Shown: positions 1 to 8,783 of the stretch, in pieces
Layout of the letters: each line of letters opens with the position of its first letter
How positions within the stretch are numbered: position 1 is the stretch's first letter
DNA from: Agromyces terreus
GTDB taxonomy: Bacteria > Actinomycetota > Actinomycetes > Actinomycetales > Microbacteriaceae
NCBI RefSeq assembly: GCF_009749465.1
Contig: NZ_WBIS01000009.1
Coordinates: 1 to 64,000 of the forward strand
Reading direction: 5' to 3'
DNA length: 64,000 nucleotides
The notes under the pieces: model-generated
What the model was told of the DNA's origin: nothing
The model's input: the letters and a program-made list of their open reading frames with translations, nothing else
The model's database searches: none
Translations under genes and position numbers: made by a program

Positions 1-87
1 CGAGCACGGCCGCGCGACGCCGGAGCGCGCGGCGACCGGGCGTACGGCGCGGACCGGCTGCCGGACGTCGGGGGCGCACCGGCGGCA
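1..87. other. Window edge, no gene called
   Basis: GC-rich sequence downstream of the reverse-strand gene that ends at 88. It may be spacer or the end of a gene lying outside the window; nothing in it can be called. Confidence 0.3.
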
Positions 88-636
88 TCAGGCGCCCGCG
101 TCGGCCGCGCAGACCCCGGCGCCGCGCTGGCCGTCGAGCGTGGCCGCGTCGAGGCTCACGTCGGCGGTGACCGTCGCGGGTCGCACGACGAAGCACGTGG
201 AGTCGTCGGCGACGCCCGCCGCAGCGGGGATCCACGCCTCGGTGCCGCGCACGAGCTGGGTGAGGTCGGTGACCGCGCCGTCGGCGTCGACCGCGTAGAG
301 CGTGTAGTCGGCGTCGGGCCCGCCCCAGTCGAGGTGCAGATTGCCGCCCTCGACGGATGCCGTGAGCCCGTCGACGCGCACCGAGTCGTCGGTCACGATC
401 GAGACGATCCACCAGGCCGCCGCCGCACCGAGTGCGAGCACGGTCAGGATCATCGAGACGAGGAACGCCGGGTGGCGCCACCAGCTGCGCTCGCGTTCGG
501 GCGTCTCGGCGAGCTCGGGCAGCACGGTCGAGCCGGAGCCGAGCGCGCGGGCGCCGGCGTGATCGCCGAGCGCGGGCTGGCCGGGCGCGTGTCCGAGCAC
601 CGAGTGGCCGGATGGCGGCATGAGCCGATCGGACAT
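88..636 (-). CDS. Small single-pass membrane protein of unknown function
   Basis: 182 aa, family not recognised. A Gly/Pro/Ala-rich N-terminal stretch (about residues 1-50) precedes one strong transmembrane helix (about 56-80, HPAFLVSMILTVLALGAAAA). A probable extracytoplasmic domain follows with two cysteines that could pair (CFVV near 146 and VCAAD near 177). The ATG has a GAGGAGGAG ribosome site just upstream. The gene is divergent from the secreted-protein gene at 731 with a short shared control region, and lies next to the type VII motor, so it may be an accessory of that system. That role is inferred from position only. Confidence 0.6.
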   Translation of the reverse strand: MSDRLMPPSGHSVLGHAPGQPALGDHAGARALGSGSTVLPELAETPERERSWWRHPAFLVSMILTVLALGAAAAWWIVSIVTDDSVRVDGLTASVEGGNLHLDWGGPDADYTLYAVDADGAVTDLTQLVRGTEAWIPAAAGVADDSTCFVVRPATVTADVSLDAATLDGQRGAGVCAADAGA

Positions 637-656
637 CGCCGCTCCTCCTCATCGCC

Positions 657-677
657 GCGGTCGGCGGCGCCGACCGC
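657..677. promoter_or_regulatory. 9-bp inverted repeat in divergent promoter region
   Basis: Perfect arms GCGGTCGGC and GCCGACCGC separated by GGC, between two divergent genes. A TANNNT -10-like box (TACCAT, 679-684) lies right after it for the rightward gene. It could be an operator for both genes. Confidence 0.4.
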
Positions 678-730
678 GTACCATGCTATATCGGCGCCCG
701 AACGCGGGCGGCCGCATGGGGAGGAGCACG

Positions 731-1852
731 GTGAGCCGCGTCGCACGCAAGAGGTCGCTCCTCGCCGTCGTGCCGGTCGTCGCGCTGTTCCTCGTCCTCG
801 GCACCGCGGCATCGGCCGGAGCCGCCTCCGGCGACGCGCCCGCCGACGAGGAGGCGGCCGCGGCCGAGTCCACGAACGCCGCCGAGATCGAGATCCCGTA
901 CCGCGAGACCGCCGAGATCCAGCCGCCGCTGCCGTGGCGCATCTCCGACTGCGCCGGCCCGAGGTCGACGAGCGCGCTCGTCGTCGAGTGCGACTCCGAG
1001 CACATCACGCTGTCGGCCCCCGACTACGACCCCGAGGCGGGCACGACCGTGCTGCCCGTCGCGCTCACCGACGGCTCCGTGTCGATGACGGTCGCATACC
1101 GCGTGAGCCTCGCGGCCCCGCCGGCACCCGAGCCCTCGCCGTCCGCGAGCGTGCGGCCCGTGGCATCCGGCAGCCTGCTGCTCGTGCCGTTCTCCGACCT
1201 CGGGGCGACCTGCACCCGCTGCGGGGGCGGCGCCGGGCTCGTCGCCGTCGGGGTCGAGCCCGCCGAGGCCGGCACGGCGTGGGCGACGGCGACGCACCTC
1301 GTGTTCCGCGCCTCCGCGTCGTTCACGGGCGCGGCCGAGGTCGGCTTCGGCATCGCCGACGAGTTCGGCACCACGGGGCAGGGGGTCGTGCGCGTGGGCG
1401 TCTACCGCGCAGACTCGCCGCTCGTCGCGCTCGACGTCGCCGTGCCGCTCGACGGCTCGGGCGACGCCGAGATCGATCTCGCGGCGCTCGTGACCGCGAT
1501 CGCCGGCGACGACGTCGTCTTCGTCTCGTGCGGCGCGGCGATCCACGGTGCCGCGGCCTGCGACGCCGACGGCGCCGCACGCTACACGGGCACGGGCGAG
1601 GCCGACCAGTTCGGTTTCCAGGTCGCCGCCTCCGGCGAGCAGGCGCACGGATCCGTCACGCTCGTGCCGGCCGGCACCGAACTGCCCGAGGGCACCGCGT
1701 TCCCCTCGTCGGGCCCCGTGCCCGCGGCGCCGACCGACGCCGACGACGAACCCGTGACGACCCTGTTCATCCCGCCCGTCCCCGCCGAGCAGCCCGCCGT
1801 CGGCGGACCGTTCGACGCGTTCATCGCCGTCCTCGATCGCACCGCACGATGA
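731..1852 (+). CDS. Secreted or anchored protein of unknown function, T7SS-linked
   Basis: 373 aa from a GTG start chosen because GGGGAGGAG sits 6 bases upstream and the translation then begins with a classic signal peptide: MSRVARKRSL, a hydrophobic core (LLAVVPVVALFLVLGTAA) and small residues near 30-35. The mature part is Ala/Val/Asp-rich and looks all-beta. It has cysteine pairs (DCAG and VECD near 75-90, CTRCGGG near 158, SCGA and ACDAD near 265-275). No catalytic motif or sortase signal is seen; a weakly hydrophobic tail ends the protein. The stop is 25 bases before the motor ATPase gene, so both are probably one transcript. No function is assigned; a surface or translocon-accessory role is inferred from position. 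Confidence 0.65.
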   Translation: MSRVARKRSLLAVVPVVALFLVLGTAASAGAASGDAPADEEAAAAESTNAAEIEIPYRETAEIQPPLPWRISDCAGPRSTSALVVECDSEHITLSAPDYDPEAGTTVLPVALTDGSVSMTVAYRVSLAAPPAPEPSPSASVRPVASGSLLLVPFSDLGATCTRCGGGAGLVAVGVEPAEAGTAWATATHLVFRASASFTGAAEVGFGIADEFGTTGQGVVRVGVYRADSPLVALDVAVPLDGSGDAEIDLAALVTAIAGDDVVFVSCGAAIHGAAACDADGAARYTGTGEADQFGFQVAASGEQAHGSVTLVPAGTELPEGTAFPSSGPVPAAPTDADDEPVTTLFIPPVPAEQPAVGGPFDAFIAVLDRTAR

Positions 1853-1877
1853 CGATCCCCTCCGAAAGGCAGCACCC

Positions 1878-4800
1878 ATGAGCCTCCGACTCACGCTCGA
1901 CCAGCGCGCCGGCGACGCCGCCGGATCATGGATGCTCGACGTCGACGAGGGCACCACCGTCGGCGAGGTCGCCGAGTCGCTCGGCGTGCCCGAGGCCATG
2001 CTCGACGGCGAGCCCGCGCCGACGACGCCCCTCGCCGACAGCGCCGTGCTCTCGGGCGGCCAGGTGCCGCAGACCGCCCACGCCGACACGCCGGCCGGCG
2101 GCCTCAGGCTCGAACTCGTCGGCGGCCCGTTCTCGGGCGACTCGCTGCCGATCGTCCGGGGCGCCGCGGTCACGATCGGCCACGGGGCATCCGTCTCGCT
2201 CTCGATCGCCGACCCCGCCCTGCTCGCCCACCACGTGACGATCACGGTCTCGCCGGGCGGCGCCGGCAGCGACGGGCGCCCGGTGCCGCTCACCGCCTCG
2301 GTCGCCCCCGAGCGCGGCGCCCAGGTGTGGGTCAACGGCGTCGTGATCACCGAGCCGACCGACGTCGTGCCGGCAGACCTCGTGCAGGCGGGCTCGAGCG
2401 TGCTGCGGCTCGGCATCGCGCCCGTCGGCGACGCCGACCTCACGCGCGACGCGCTCGGCGCGAGGGGGTTCAACCGCCCGAGCCGCATCCGGCCGGCCGC
2501 CGAGCAGCCCGTCGTCGCCCTTCCGGGCGACAAGCCCGAAGACCCCGACCAGTCGCCCATGCCGTGGCTCTCGGCGATCATCCCGGTCGTGCTCGGCGTG
2601 ACCATGGCCGTCGTGTTCGGCCGTCCCATCATGCTGCTCATGGCCGCCGCGAGCCCCATCATGGTCATCGGCTCGTTCCTGACCAACCGCAAGCTCGCCA
2701 AGAACAAGGGCGTGAAGACCGAGCAGCAGTGGATCGACGACGTGCGCGCGACCGAGGCACGCATCGGCGAGCTGGCCAAGCGCCAGCGCATCGAGTCCTG
2801 GTACCGCCTGCCAGACCCCGTCGTGCTCTTCGACATCGCGACCCGCCCGCTCTCGCGGCTCTGGGAGCGGCGTCGCACCGACGCCGACTCGCTCGCCGTG
2901 CGACTGGGCGTGACCGAGGTCGCCCTCGACGTGCGCTTCGAGGGCGGCGGAAAAGACCGCACGAGCGAGCGCCGCGTCGGCGTCGCGCCCGTGCCGATCG
3001 CGGCCGACCTGCGCTCCGGCCCGCTCGGCATCGCCGGCCCCGTCGACGCCGCCCGCAGCCTCGCGCGCGTCATCGTCGCCGGCTGGGCGACGTTGCGCTC
3101 GCCGCGCGACGCCGAGCTCGTCGTGCTCTGCCCCGACGACGCCGAAGCCGACTGGAGCTGGGTGCAGTGGCTTCCGCACGCGCAGCCCGCCGCCGCCGCC
3201 GCGTCGGTCGGCAACTCCGACGATTCCCGGCGCGAGCGCCTCCGCGAGCTCTCCGAGCTGCTCGACCTCCGAATGCGCACCGCCGGCCAGCGCGGCGCCG
3301 AGCCGCCGAGCAGCGTGCTCGTCATCGTCGACGGTGCCCGTCGCCTGCGCATGCTGCCGGGCATGGTGCAGCTGCTCGAGCACGGCGCGGCGCACGGCAT
3401 CCACCTCGTCGCGCTCGACACCGAACGCGAGCGCCTTCCCGAAGAGGCGAAGAGCGTCGTCGCGATCGACCCCTCCGACCCCGCCGTCGCGCGCGTCGAG
3501 ACCGGCACCGACTACCACCCCGTCGTGCTGCTCGACGGCCTCTCGGTGCCCCGCGCCGAGCTCATGGCCCGCAGCCTCTGCTCGCTGCGGCACGTCAGCG
3601 GCGTCGGCGACGATGCCATGCTGCCGTCGGCCGTGCGCTTCGCCGACCTGCTCGCGATCGACCTCGACGACCCCGAGCCGCTCGTGCGCCGGTGGCAGAC
3701 GCAGCCGCGCAACACCTTCGTCGTCGTCGGCGCGACCGGCGAGGGGGAGTTCGCGGTCGACATCTCGCGCGACGGCCCGCACGCGCTCGTGGCCGGCACC
3801 ACCGGTTCGGGCAAGTCCGAGTTCCTCCAGGCCCTCGTGGTCAGCCTCGCGCTCGCCAACCGCCCCGACGCCCTGAACTTCGTGCTCGTCGACTACAAGG
3901 GCGGTTCGGCGTTCGCCGACTGCGAGCGGCTGCCCCACACGGTCGGCATGGTCACGAACCTCGACGCCCGCGAGACCGAGCGCGCCCTCGCCTCGCTCGA
4001 CGCCGAGCTCAAGCGCCGCGAGAAGGTGCTGCGCGACATGGGGGCGAAAGACGTCGACTCCGCGTGGGCGCGCGACGCCGACACGGCGGCCCGTCGAGGG
4101 CTCGCACGCCTCATGATCGTCATCGACGAGTTCGCCGAGCTGCGCACGGAGCTGCCCGAGTTCATCGACGGTCTCGTGCGCATCGCGCGCGTCGGCCGTT
4201 CGCTCGGCGTCAACCTCGTGCTCGCGACGCAGCGTCCGGCCGGCGTGGTCACCCCCGAGATGCAGTCGAACATCAATCTCCGCGTCGCGCTGCGCGTGAC
4301 CGACCGCACCGACTCCTCCGACATCCTCGGTTCCGGCGAGGCGGCGCTCATCAGCCCGACGACGCCCGGTCGCGGCTTCGTGCGCACCGGCCCCTCGTCG
4401 GCGCCCGTGGCCTTCCAGACGGCGCGTGTGGCCGGCATCCGCCCCGGCGTGCAGCGCAGCGTGAAGGTGTTGCCGCGCAAGGCCCGCCTGCAGTGGGATC
4501 TGCTCGGGTTCCCGGCCAGGTATCCCAAGGCGGCCTCCTCGCAGGCCCAGGTCACCGATCACGACGACACCGACCTGCGTGCGCTCGTGAACCTCATCAC
4601 CGCGGCGACGCAGCAGCTCGGCATCCCGAAGAACCCGTCGCCGTGGCTCGTGCCGCTGCCGGCCGTGCTCCCGCTCGAGAAGTTCCAGGACCAGCCGGTT
4701 CCCGAGGGCGCGATCGTGCTCGGCCTCGAAGACGTGCCCGGGGAGCAGTCGCAGCGCAGCCTCACCTGGAACATCGAGACCGACTCGCACGTGCTCTTCA

Positions 4801-6209
4801 TCGGCGGCTCGCTCTCGGGCCGGACGACGGCGCTGCGCACCATGCTCGCGCAGCTCGTGCAGGAGCACACCCCGGCCGACCTGCACCTCTACGTCATCGA
4901 CTTCGGCAACGGCGCGCTCCTGCCGCTCGTCGACGCCCCGCACACGGGCGCCGTCGTCACGCAGCTCGACGCCGACCGCCTGCCCCGCCTCGTGCAGCGC
5001 CTGCTCGAAGAGCTCGCGCGTCGCCAGTCGGTGCTGTCCTCCGCCGGCGTCGGGCACATCTCGGAGCAGCGGGCGCAGTCCGACGCGGCCACGAGGCTCC
5101 CGTACGCCGTGGTCGTCGTCGACGGCTGGGAGCGCATGCTCTCGACCATGAACGCCGACCAGCTCGTGACGTTCCGCGACCAGTTCATGCGCGTGCTGCG
5201 CGAGGGCCCGGCCGTCGGCGTGCGCGTGCTCATCACGGGCGACCGCGGCATCTCGGGCGACAAGATCTCCTCGTTCATCGACGCGCAGTACGTGTTGCCG
5301 CTCCGCGACCTGTCCGACTACCGCACGGCCGGCATCCTCGCGAAGGACGTGCCGATGGACCTCCCGCCCGGCCGCGTGCTGTTCGGGGCCGGCGGCGCCG
5401 AGGCGCAGCTCGCGGTGCTCGTGCGCGACACGAGCGGCGAGGCGCAGACCACGGCGCTCCGGCGCATCGTCGAGCAGGTGCACGACCACTTCGACCAGTA
5501 CCCGCAGCTCGCGGGCCTCCCGCAGCCGGTGCGGGTCGACCCGCTGCCCGGCCACTTCGCGCTCACCGCCGCCTACGACCTGCCGCTCGGCGACTCCGGT
5601 CCCGCCGACGGCCCCGTCGTCGCGGTCGGCGGCGACGTGCTGTCGCGGTTCACGATCGACTGGCCGGCCGAGGGCGGCTTCGTCGTCGCCGGGCCGCGCA
5701 AGTCGGGTCGGTCGTCGGCTCTCGCGGCCATCGTGCACCAGCTCGCGTGGCGCAAGACACCGCTCCTGGTGGTGTCGCCGAGGGAGTCGGTGCTCACCGA
5801 GGTCGCGACGGGCCACGGCATCCCGGTCATCGCGGCCGGCGACACCGACCCCGGCACGATCCAGCAGATGCTCGACGCGGCCGGCGAGTTCGTCACGGTC
5901 ATCGTCGACGACGCCGAGCAGTACAAGAACGCGCCGATCGAGCACGCCCTGACCGGCGCCAAGCACCGGGCGGCGTTCATCGTCTCGGCAGATTCCGAAT
6001 CGCTCTCCACGCTCTTCGGCGGCCCGGTCGTCGAGGCGAAGCGCGCCCGCCGCGCGCTCGTGCTGCGTCCCGAGTCGGCGGTCATGGGCACGCAGACGAT
6101 CGGCTCCCCGATCCCGAAGTTCATGCTCGGCCGGGGAACGCCCGGGTCCGCGGTCTTCACGACCCCGGCCGGATGGCTCCCGGTGCGCGTTCCCGACATC
6201 CGCCAGTGA
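1878..6209 (+). CDS. eccC: Type VII secretion FtsK/SpoIIIE-like ATPase, EssC/EccC type
   Basis: 1443 aa membrane motor that recognises and drives WXG100 proteins and toxins through the type VII channel. The N-terminal ~220 residues resemble an FHA region, as in Firmicutes EssC (about 76-165, with RLELVGGPFSG and TIGHGASVSL). Two transmembrane helices lie at about 228-270. Three FtsK-like ATPase modules follow. Module 1 has an intact Walker A (GTTGSGKS, 640-647) and Walker B (VIDEF, D750-E751). Module 2 (GGSLSGRTT, from 976) and module 3 (GPRKSGRSS, from 1272) have Arg where the Walker A lysine should be, so their hydrolysis is doubtful; in known EccC/EssC proteins these modules mainly bind substrate and regulate. 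The N-terminal FHA makes it more EssC-like than mycobacterial EccC. It is probably co-transcribed with the upstream secreted-protein gene. Confidence 0.93.
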   Translation: MSLRLTLDQRAGDAAGSWMLDVDEGTTVGEVAESLGVPEAMLDGEPAPTTPLADSAVLSGGQVPQTAHADTPAGGLRLELVGGPFSGDSLPIVRGAAVTIGHGASVSLSIADPALLAHHVTITVSPGGAGSDGRPVPLTASVAPERGAQVWVNGVVITEPTDVVPADLVQAGSSVLRLGIAPVGDADLTRDALGARGFNRPSRIRPAAEQPVVALPGDKPEDPDQSPMPWLSAIIPVVLGVTMAVVFGRPIMLLMAAASPIMVIGSFLTNRKLAKNKGVKTEQQWIDDVRATEARIGELAKRQRIESWYRLPDPVVLFDIATRPLSRLWERRRTDADSLAVRLGVTEVALDVRFEGGGKDRTSERRVGVAPVPIAADLRSGPLGIAGPVDAARSLARVIVAGWATLRSPRDAELVVLCPDDAEADWSWVQWLPHAQPAAAAASVGNSDDSRRERLRELSELLDLRMRTAGQRGAEPPSSVLVIVDGARRLRMLPGMVQLLEHGAAHGIHLVALDTERERLPEEAKSVVAIDPSDPAVARVETGTDYHPVVLLDGLSVPRAELMARSLCSLRHVSGVGDDAMLPSAVRFADLLAIDLDDPEPLVRRWQTQPRNTFVVVGATGEGEFAVDISRDGPHALVAGTTGSGKSEFLQALVVSLALANRPDALNFVLVDYKGGSAFADCERLPHTVGMVTNLDARETERALASLDAELKRREKVLRDMGAKDVDSAWARDADTAARRGLARLMIVIDEFAELRTELPEFIDGLVRIARVGRSLGVNLVLATQRPAGVVTPEMQSNINLRVALRVTDRTDSSDILGSGEAALISPTTPGRGFVRTGPSSAPVAFQTARVAGIRPGVQRSVKVLPRKARLQWDLLGFPARYPKAASSQAQVTDHDDTDLRALVNLITAATQQLGIPKNPSPWLVPLPAVLPLEKFQDQPVPEGAIVLGLEDVPGEQSQRSLTWNIETDSHVLFIGGSLSGRTTALRTMLAQLVQEHTPADLHLYVIDFGNGALLPLVDAPHTGAVVTQLDADRLPRLVQRLLEELARRQSVLSSAGVGHISEQRAQSDAATRLPYAVVVVDGWERMLSTMNADQLVTFRDQFMRVLREGPAVGVRVLITGDRGISGDKISSFIDAQYVLPLRDLSDYRTAGILAKDVPMDLPPGRVLFGAGGAEAQLAVLVRDTSGEAQTTALRRIVEQVHDHFDQYPQLAGLPQPVRVDPLPGHFALTAAYDLPLGDSGPADGPVVAVGGDVLSRFTIDWPAEGGFVVAGPRKSGRSSALAAIVHQLAWRKTPLLVVSPRESVLTEVATGHGIPVIAAGDTDPGTIQQMLDAAGEFVTVIVDDAEQYKNAPIEHALTGAKHRAAFIVSADSESLSTLFGGPVVEAKRARRALVLRPESAVMGTQTIGSPIPKFMLGRGTPGSAVFTTPAGWLPVRVPDIRQ

Positions 6210-6226
6210 CGCGTCGGCGACGCACG

Positions 6227-6232
6227 TAGACT
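6227..6232 (+). promoter_or_regulatory. -10 box candidate before the FHA gene
   Basis: TAGACT fits the TANNNT pattern seen at many starts in this window. A short hairpin (GGGCG AAA CGCCC) follows in the presumed leader. Confidence 0.4.
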
Positions 6233-6272
6233 GACCCGGGCGAAACGCCCAACCGAGGAAGGGACCGACTCC

Positions 6273-6893
6273 GTGGCTTCTGCCCGCTGCGTCTACTGCG
6301 ACGCGACGCTGCAGCCGAACAGCATGTACTGCGTCGAGTGCGGCCAGCTCATCCCGCAGCAGGCCGCCCGCCCGCCGGTGCCCACGCAGTTCGCGGCGCC
6401 CCAGCGCACCGCCCCGGCGGCGGCGCCTGCGCCCGTTCCCGGCGCGACCGCCGGCGCCGTCACCCCCGTGCCGCTGCCGCGCAGCCTGCCATGGCAGCAG
6501 GGCGGTTCGAGGGCGGATGCCGCGGCGCAGGCGACTCCCGCCGCGGCCGCGCCGCCCAAGGTCGAGCGCATCGAGCTCGCCTTCTCGACGGGTCAGCGCA
6601 TCGTCGTCTCCGGCAGCGCCGTCATCGGGCGGAAGCCTGCTGACACCGCCCTGGCCATGGGGGTTCGCGCCGTCGAGGTGCAGGACGACACGCGTTCCGT
6701 GTCGCGGGTGCACCTCTTCCTCGACCTGGCCGACGGCCGCATCCACGTCGGCGATGCCGGGTCGGCGAACGGCGCGCGCCTCGAGCGCGGCGGTCGCATC
6801 CAGCAGCTCGAGTCCGCCGGCACGCGGGTCGAGGCATCCGTCGGCGACACGGTCTGGCTCGGCGACCTGTCGTTCGAGATCCGCCCGGCCTGA
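6273..6893 (+). CDS. Zinc-ribbon and FHA domain protein, T7SS-associated
   Basis: 206 aa. The N-terminus is a small zinc ribbon (CVYC at 6-9 and CVEC at about 19-22). A Pro/Ala-rich linker follows to about residue 90, then an FHA domain (about 95-205) with VIGRKPAD, SVSRVHLF and SANGARL, the usual Gly-Arg, Ser-x-x-His and Asn-Gly signature. FHA domains bind phosphothreonine peptides, so this protein probably links a Ser/Thr kinase signal to the secretion motor, which itself carries an FHA region. The GTG start has GAGGAAGG upstream. Its stop codon directly abuts the stop of the convergent gene, leaving no room for a terminator. Confidence 0.8.
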   Translation: MASARCVYCDATLQPNSMYCVECGQLIPQQAARPPVPTQFAAPQRTAPAAAPAPVPGATAGAVTPVPLPRSLPWQQGGSRADAAAQATPAAAAPPKVERIELAFSTGQRIVVSGSAVIGRKPADTALAMGVRAVEVQDDTRSVSRVHLFLDLADGRIHVGDAGSANGARLERGGRIQQLESAGTRVEASVGDTVWLGDLSFEIRPA

Positions 6894-7637
6894 TCAGAGC
6901 GCGGTCGGCCACTCGGGGTCGAGCAGCGGTCCCTTCCACTTCAGGAAGCCGAACGTGGACTCGTGCATCGAGAACGGGATGCCGCGCGCCTGCGCCTCGC
7001 TGAAGAGGGCGCGCACGACGGCCTGGCTGGTCTCCTCCGAGAGCACGGAGTCGAGCAGGAGCGGCAGGAGCCCGTGGCGCATGCCGTCGGGCCAACGGCC
7101 GTAGAGGCTGATGCGCCGCGCCGCGCCCCGATCGGGGATGCCCGCGCGGAGCGACTCGCCGTCGCGCACGGCGATCTCGCACAGGATCGTGCCGTTGCCG
7201 GCCTTCAGCGCGAGCGACCCGAACCAGCCGAACACCGGCACCGCGCGCAGCCTGGCGGTGCGGGCGCGGTCGTTCAGCACGCCGACGAACACGACCTCTG
7301 ACCACGGGATGGCCGGCGAGTTCGCGAGCACGACCCCGCGGTCGTCGATGCGGCAGGCCACCGCGCCGGACCCCGTGAGCAGCCGGAGGATCCGCCCGCG
7401 CAGCACGCTCGTCACGACCAGCGAGATGCTGAGCACGCCGAGCACGGCGACGAGCACGACCGTGAACCACGAGCCGAACCCGGTGGCGAGCATGACGGCG
7501 ACGCCCACCGCGGATGCCGCGAGGAGGAGCGAGCCCGTGACGATGAATCCGGCGTTCCAGCGACGGGCCGAGCCCGCCTTCACGGGGTCGACGAGCGCCT
7601 CGAAGTGCGACGGCGCGGGCGGCAGGGCGGACGTCAT
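6894..7637 (-). CDS. Membrane protein of unknown function
   Basis: 247 aa, family not recognised. Two transmembrane helices occupy about residues 28-80 (FIVTGSLLLAASAVGVAVML and TVVLVAVLGVLSISLVVTSV). A cytoplasmic alpha/beta-looking domain follows with a PH-like flavour (ACRIDDRGVVLANSPAIPWS, then FVGVLNDRARTARLRAVPVF), resembling membrane-associated PH-like domains. Its ATG overlaps the stop of the upstream gene by one base, so the two are a translationally coupled pair. It sits inside the type VII locus on the opposite strand, which suggests an accessory role; this is inference. Confidence 0.65.
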   Translation of the reverse strand: MTSALPPAPSHFEALVDPVKAGSARRWNAGFIVTGSLLLAASAVGVAVMLATGFGSWFTVVLVAVLGVLSISLVVTSVLRGRILRLLTGSGAVACRIDDRGVVLANSPAIPWSEVVFVGVLNDRARTARLRAVPVFGWFGSLALKAGNGTILCEIAVRDGESLRAGIPDRGAARRISLYGRWPDGMRHGLLPLLLDSVLSEETSQAVVRALFSEAQARGIPFSMHESTFGFLKWKGPLLDPEWPTAL

Positions 7638-8257
7638 CAGCCGAAGAGGTTCGGGTCGACGGATCCCGCGCCGCTCGGGCGCCGCGAGAAGTCCTCGGGG
7701 GAGAGGCGCTTCAGGTCGACGAACGCGCGATCCCGCATGGTGATGAGCGGCCACGCCGCGGCATCCGCGCCCTTGCCCATCTGGACGGTGACGAAGGCGA
7801 GACGGTCGGCGTCGGCCCGGTAGACGGCGACGCGGATGCCGCCCTTCTTGTGGTTCGGGACGGGGAGGTAGCGAGCAGGGTCGCCGGTCGCGAAGTTCGC
7901 GTGCACGACGTCGGCGACGTCGGAGCCGCCCGAGACGAGGAAGTGCCGCGCGGTCAGCCGGGTTCCGGTCTCGACCCGGTGCCACCGATGCGAGCCGGCG
8001 ACCGCGACCCAGGCGAAGGCGACCGCGAAGAACGCCGCGATCACCACGAGCGCCGGGGCGACGATGCTGCGCAGGCCCGAGCGGCGACCGGTCATCTCGC
8101 TCGCGTCGTCGCGGATCGACTCGAAGTTCGCGAGCACGAGCACGAGCCCGATCAGGGCGAGCAGCGCCAGGATCGCGAAGACGACGGTGGGGGCCGTGGC
8201 CCGCGAGTAGCGGAACAACTGCGGGCGGGCGGCGAGGGTGGCGTCGTCGGGGCGCAC
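7637..8257 (-). CDS. Membrane protein of unknown function
   Basis: 206 aa from a GTG start with GAAAGG six bases upstream; an ATG further upstream would add a 36-residue tail reading through the promoter region and is less likely. Two transmembrane helices (about 20-42 and 62-88) are followed by a C-terminal domain of about 115 residues that ends with DPNLFG. No known motif is recognised. It is the first gene of a two-gene unit with the 247-aa membrane protein and faces away from the WXG100 gene. A -10 box (TACAGT on the reverse strand, 8296-8291) lies about 33 bases before its start. Confidence 0.6.
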   Translation of the reverse strand: MRPDDATLAARPQLFRYSRATAPTVVFAILALLALIGLVLVLANFESIRDDASEMTGRRSGLRSIVAPALVVIAAFFAVAFAWVAVAGSHRWHRVETGTRLTARHFLVSGGSDVADVVHANFATGDPARYLPVPNHKKGGIRVAVYRADADRLAFVTVQMGKGADAAAWPLITMRDRAFVDLKRLSPEDFSRRPSGAGSVDPNLFG

Positions 8258-8307
8258 GGACGGCCTTTCGGTCGGAGATCGGATGCCTCGACTGTACCCA
8301 CTCGTTG

Positions 8308-8327
8308 CACGGGGAGTCCTCCCCATG
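8308..8327. promoter_or_regulatory. 20-bp inverted repeat operator candidate upstream of WXG100 gene
   Basis: Arms CACGGGGAG and CTCCCCATG around TC, one mismatch. A near copy stands before toxin 2 (15361-15380); over 24 bp the two sites agree at 21 positions. A TANNNT box (TAACGT, 8349-8354) follows, so the repeat would sit just upstream of or over the -35 region. Confidence 0.5.
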
Positions 8328-8425
8328 CCATTCTCGCGGGCCAGCGGGTAACGTGTTCGACGCACGGGAAATCGGGGTCACCCCGCCCGTGCTCACACGA
8401 GGCATCCACTCAACGGAGGAACATC

Positions 8426-8719
8426 ATGGCGGAGATCCGCGTCACGTCCGACTCGCTCGCCGGCGTCGCCGGGCAGCTCTCGAGCGGTTCGCAGTCCATC
8501 GAGTCGCAGCTGTCGAACCTGAAGTCGCTCGTCGAAGGACTCATCTCCGGCGACTGGTCGGGCACGGCGTCGCAGAGCTTCAACGAGCTCTACTCGCAGT
8601 GGGACCAGGCCGGCCTGCAGCTCAAGGAGTCCCTTCAGGGCATCAGCGACCTGCTCAACCAGGCGGCACTGTCCTACGAGGACAGCGAGAACGCCATCGC
8701 CGGCACGTTCAACGGCTGA
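8426..8719 (+). CDS. WXG100 family protein (EsxA/EsxB-like)
   Basis: 97 aa, the usual WXG100 size. It should form a helical hairpin with the turn at GDWSGTAS (W-S-G, about residues 43-47), with amphipathic helices on both sides and a C-terminal YEDSENAIAGTFNG tail resembling the YxxxD/E secretion signal. The substrate is exported by the EssC-type motor and may be a structural partner for the toxins. The ATG has GGAGGA upstream. A strong hairpin without a T-run follows the gene, which would favour high expression of this gene over the next. Confidence 0.9.
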   Translation: MAEIRVTSDSLAGVAGQLSSGSQSIESQLSNLKSLVEGLISGDWSGTASQSFNELYSQWDQAGLQLKESLQGISDLLNQAALSYEDSENAIAGTFNG

Positions 8720-8731
8720 CATTCGGTGACG

Positions 8732-8763
8732 TGAGCGCCGGGGTCCAACGCCCCCGGCGCTCA
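8732..8763 (+). terminator. Hairpin attenuator after WXG100 gene
   Basis: 12-bp stem (TGAGCGCCGGGG paired with CCCCGGCGCTCA) and an 8-base loop, no T-run. It probably acts as a partial terminator or 3' stabiliser. Confidence 0.6.
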
Positions 8764-8783
8764 TCCGGTGGGAAGGGGTACCC

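Noticed and set aside
1926..6746. Very long reverse-strand open frame opposite the motor ATPase
   Set aside because: Composition is Arg/Ala/Gly/Asp-rich without domains; it is a shadow of high-GC codon use in the real forward gene.
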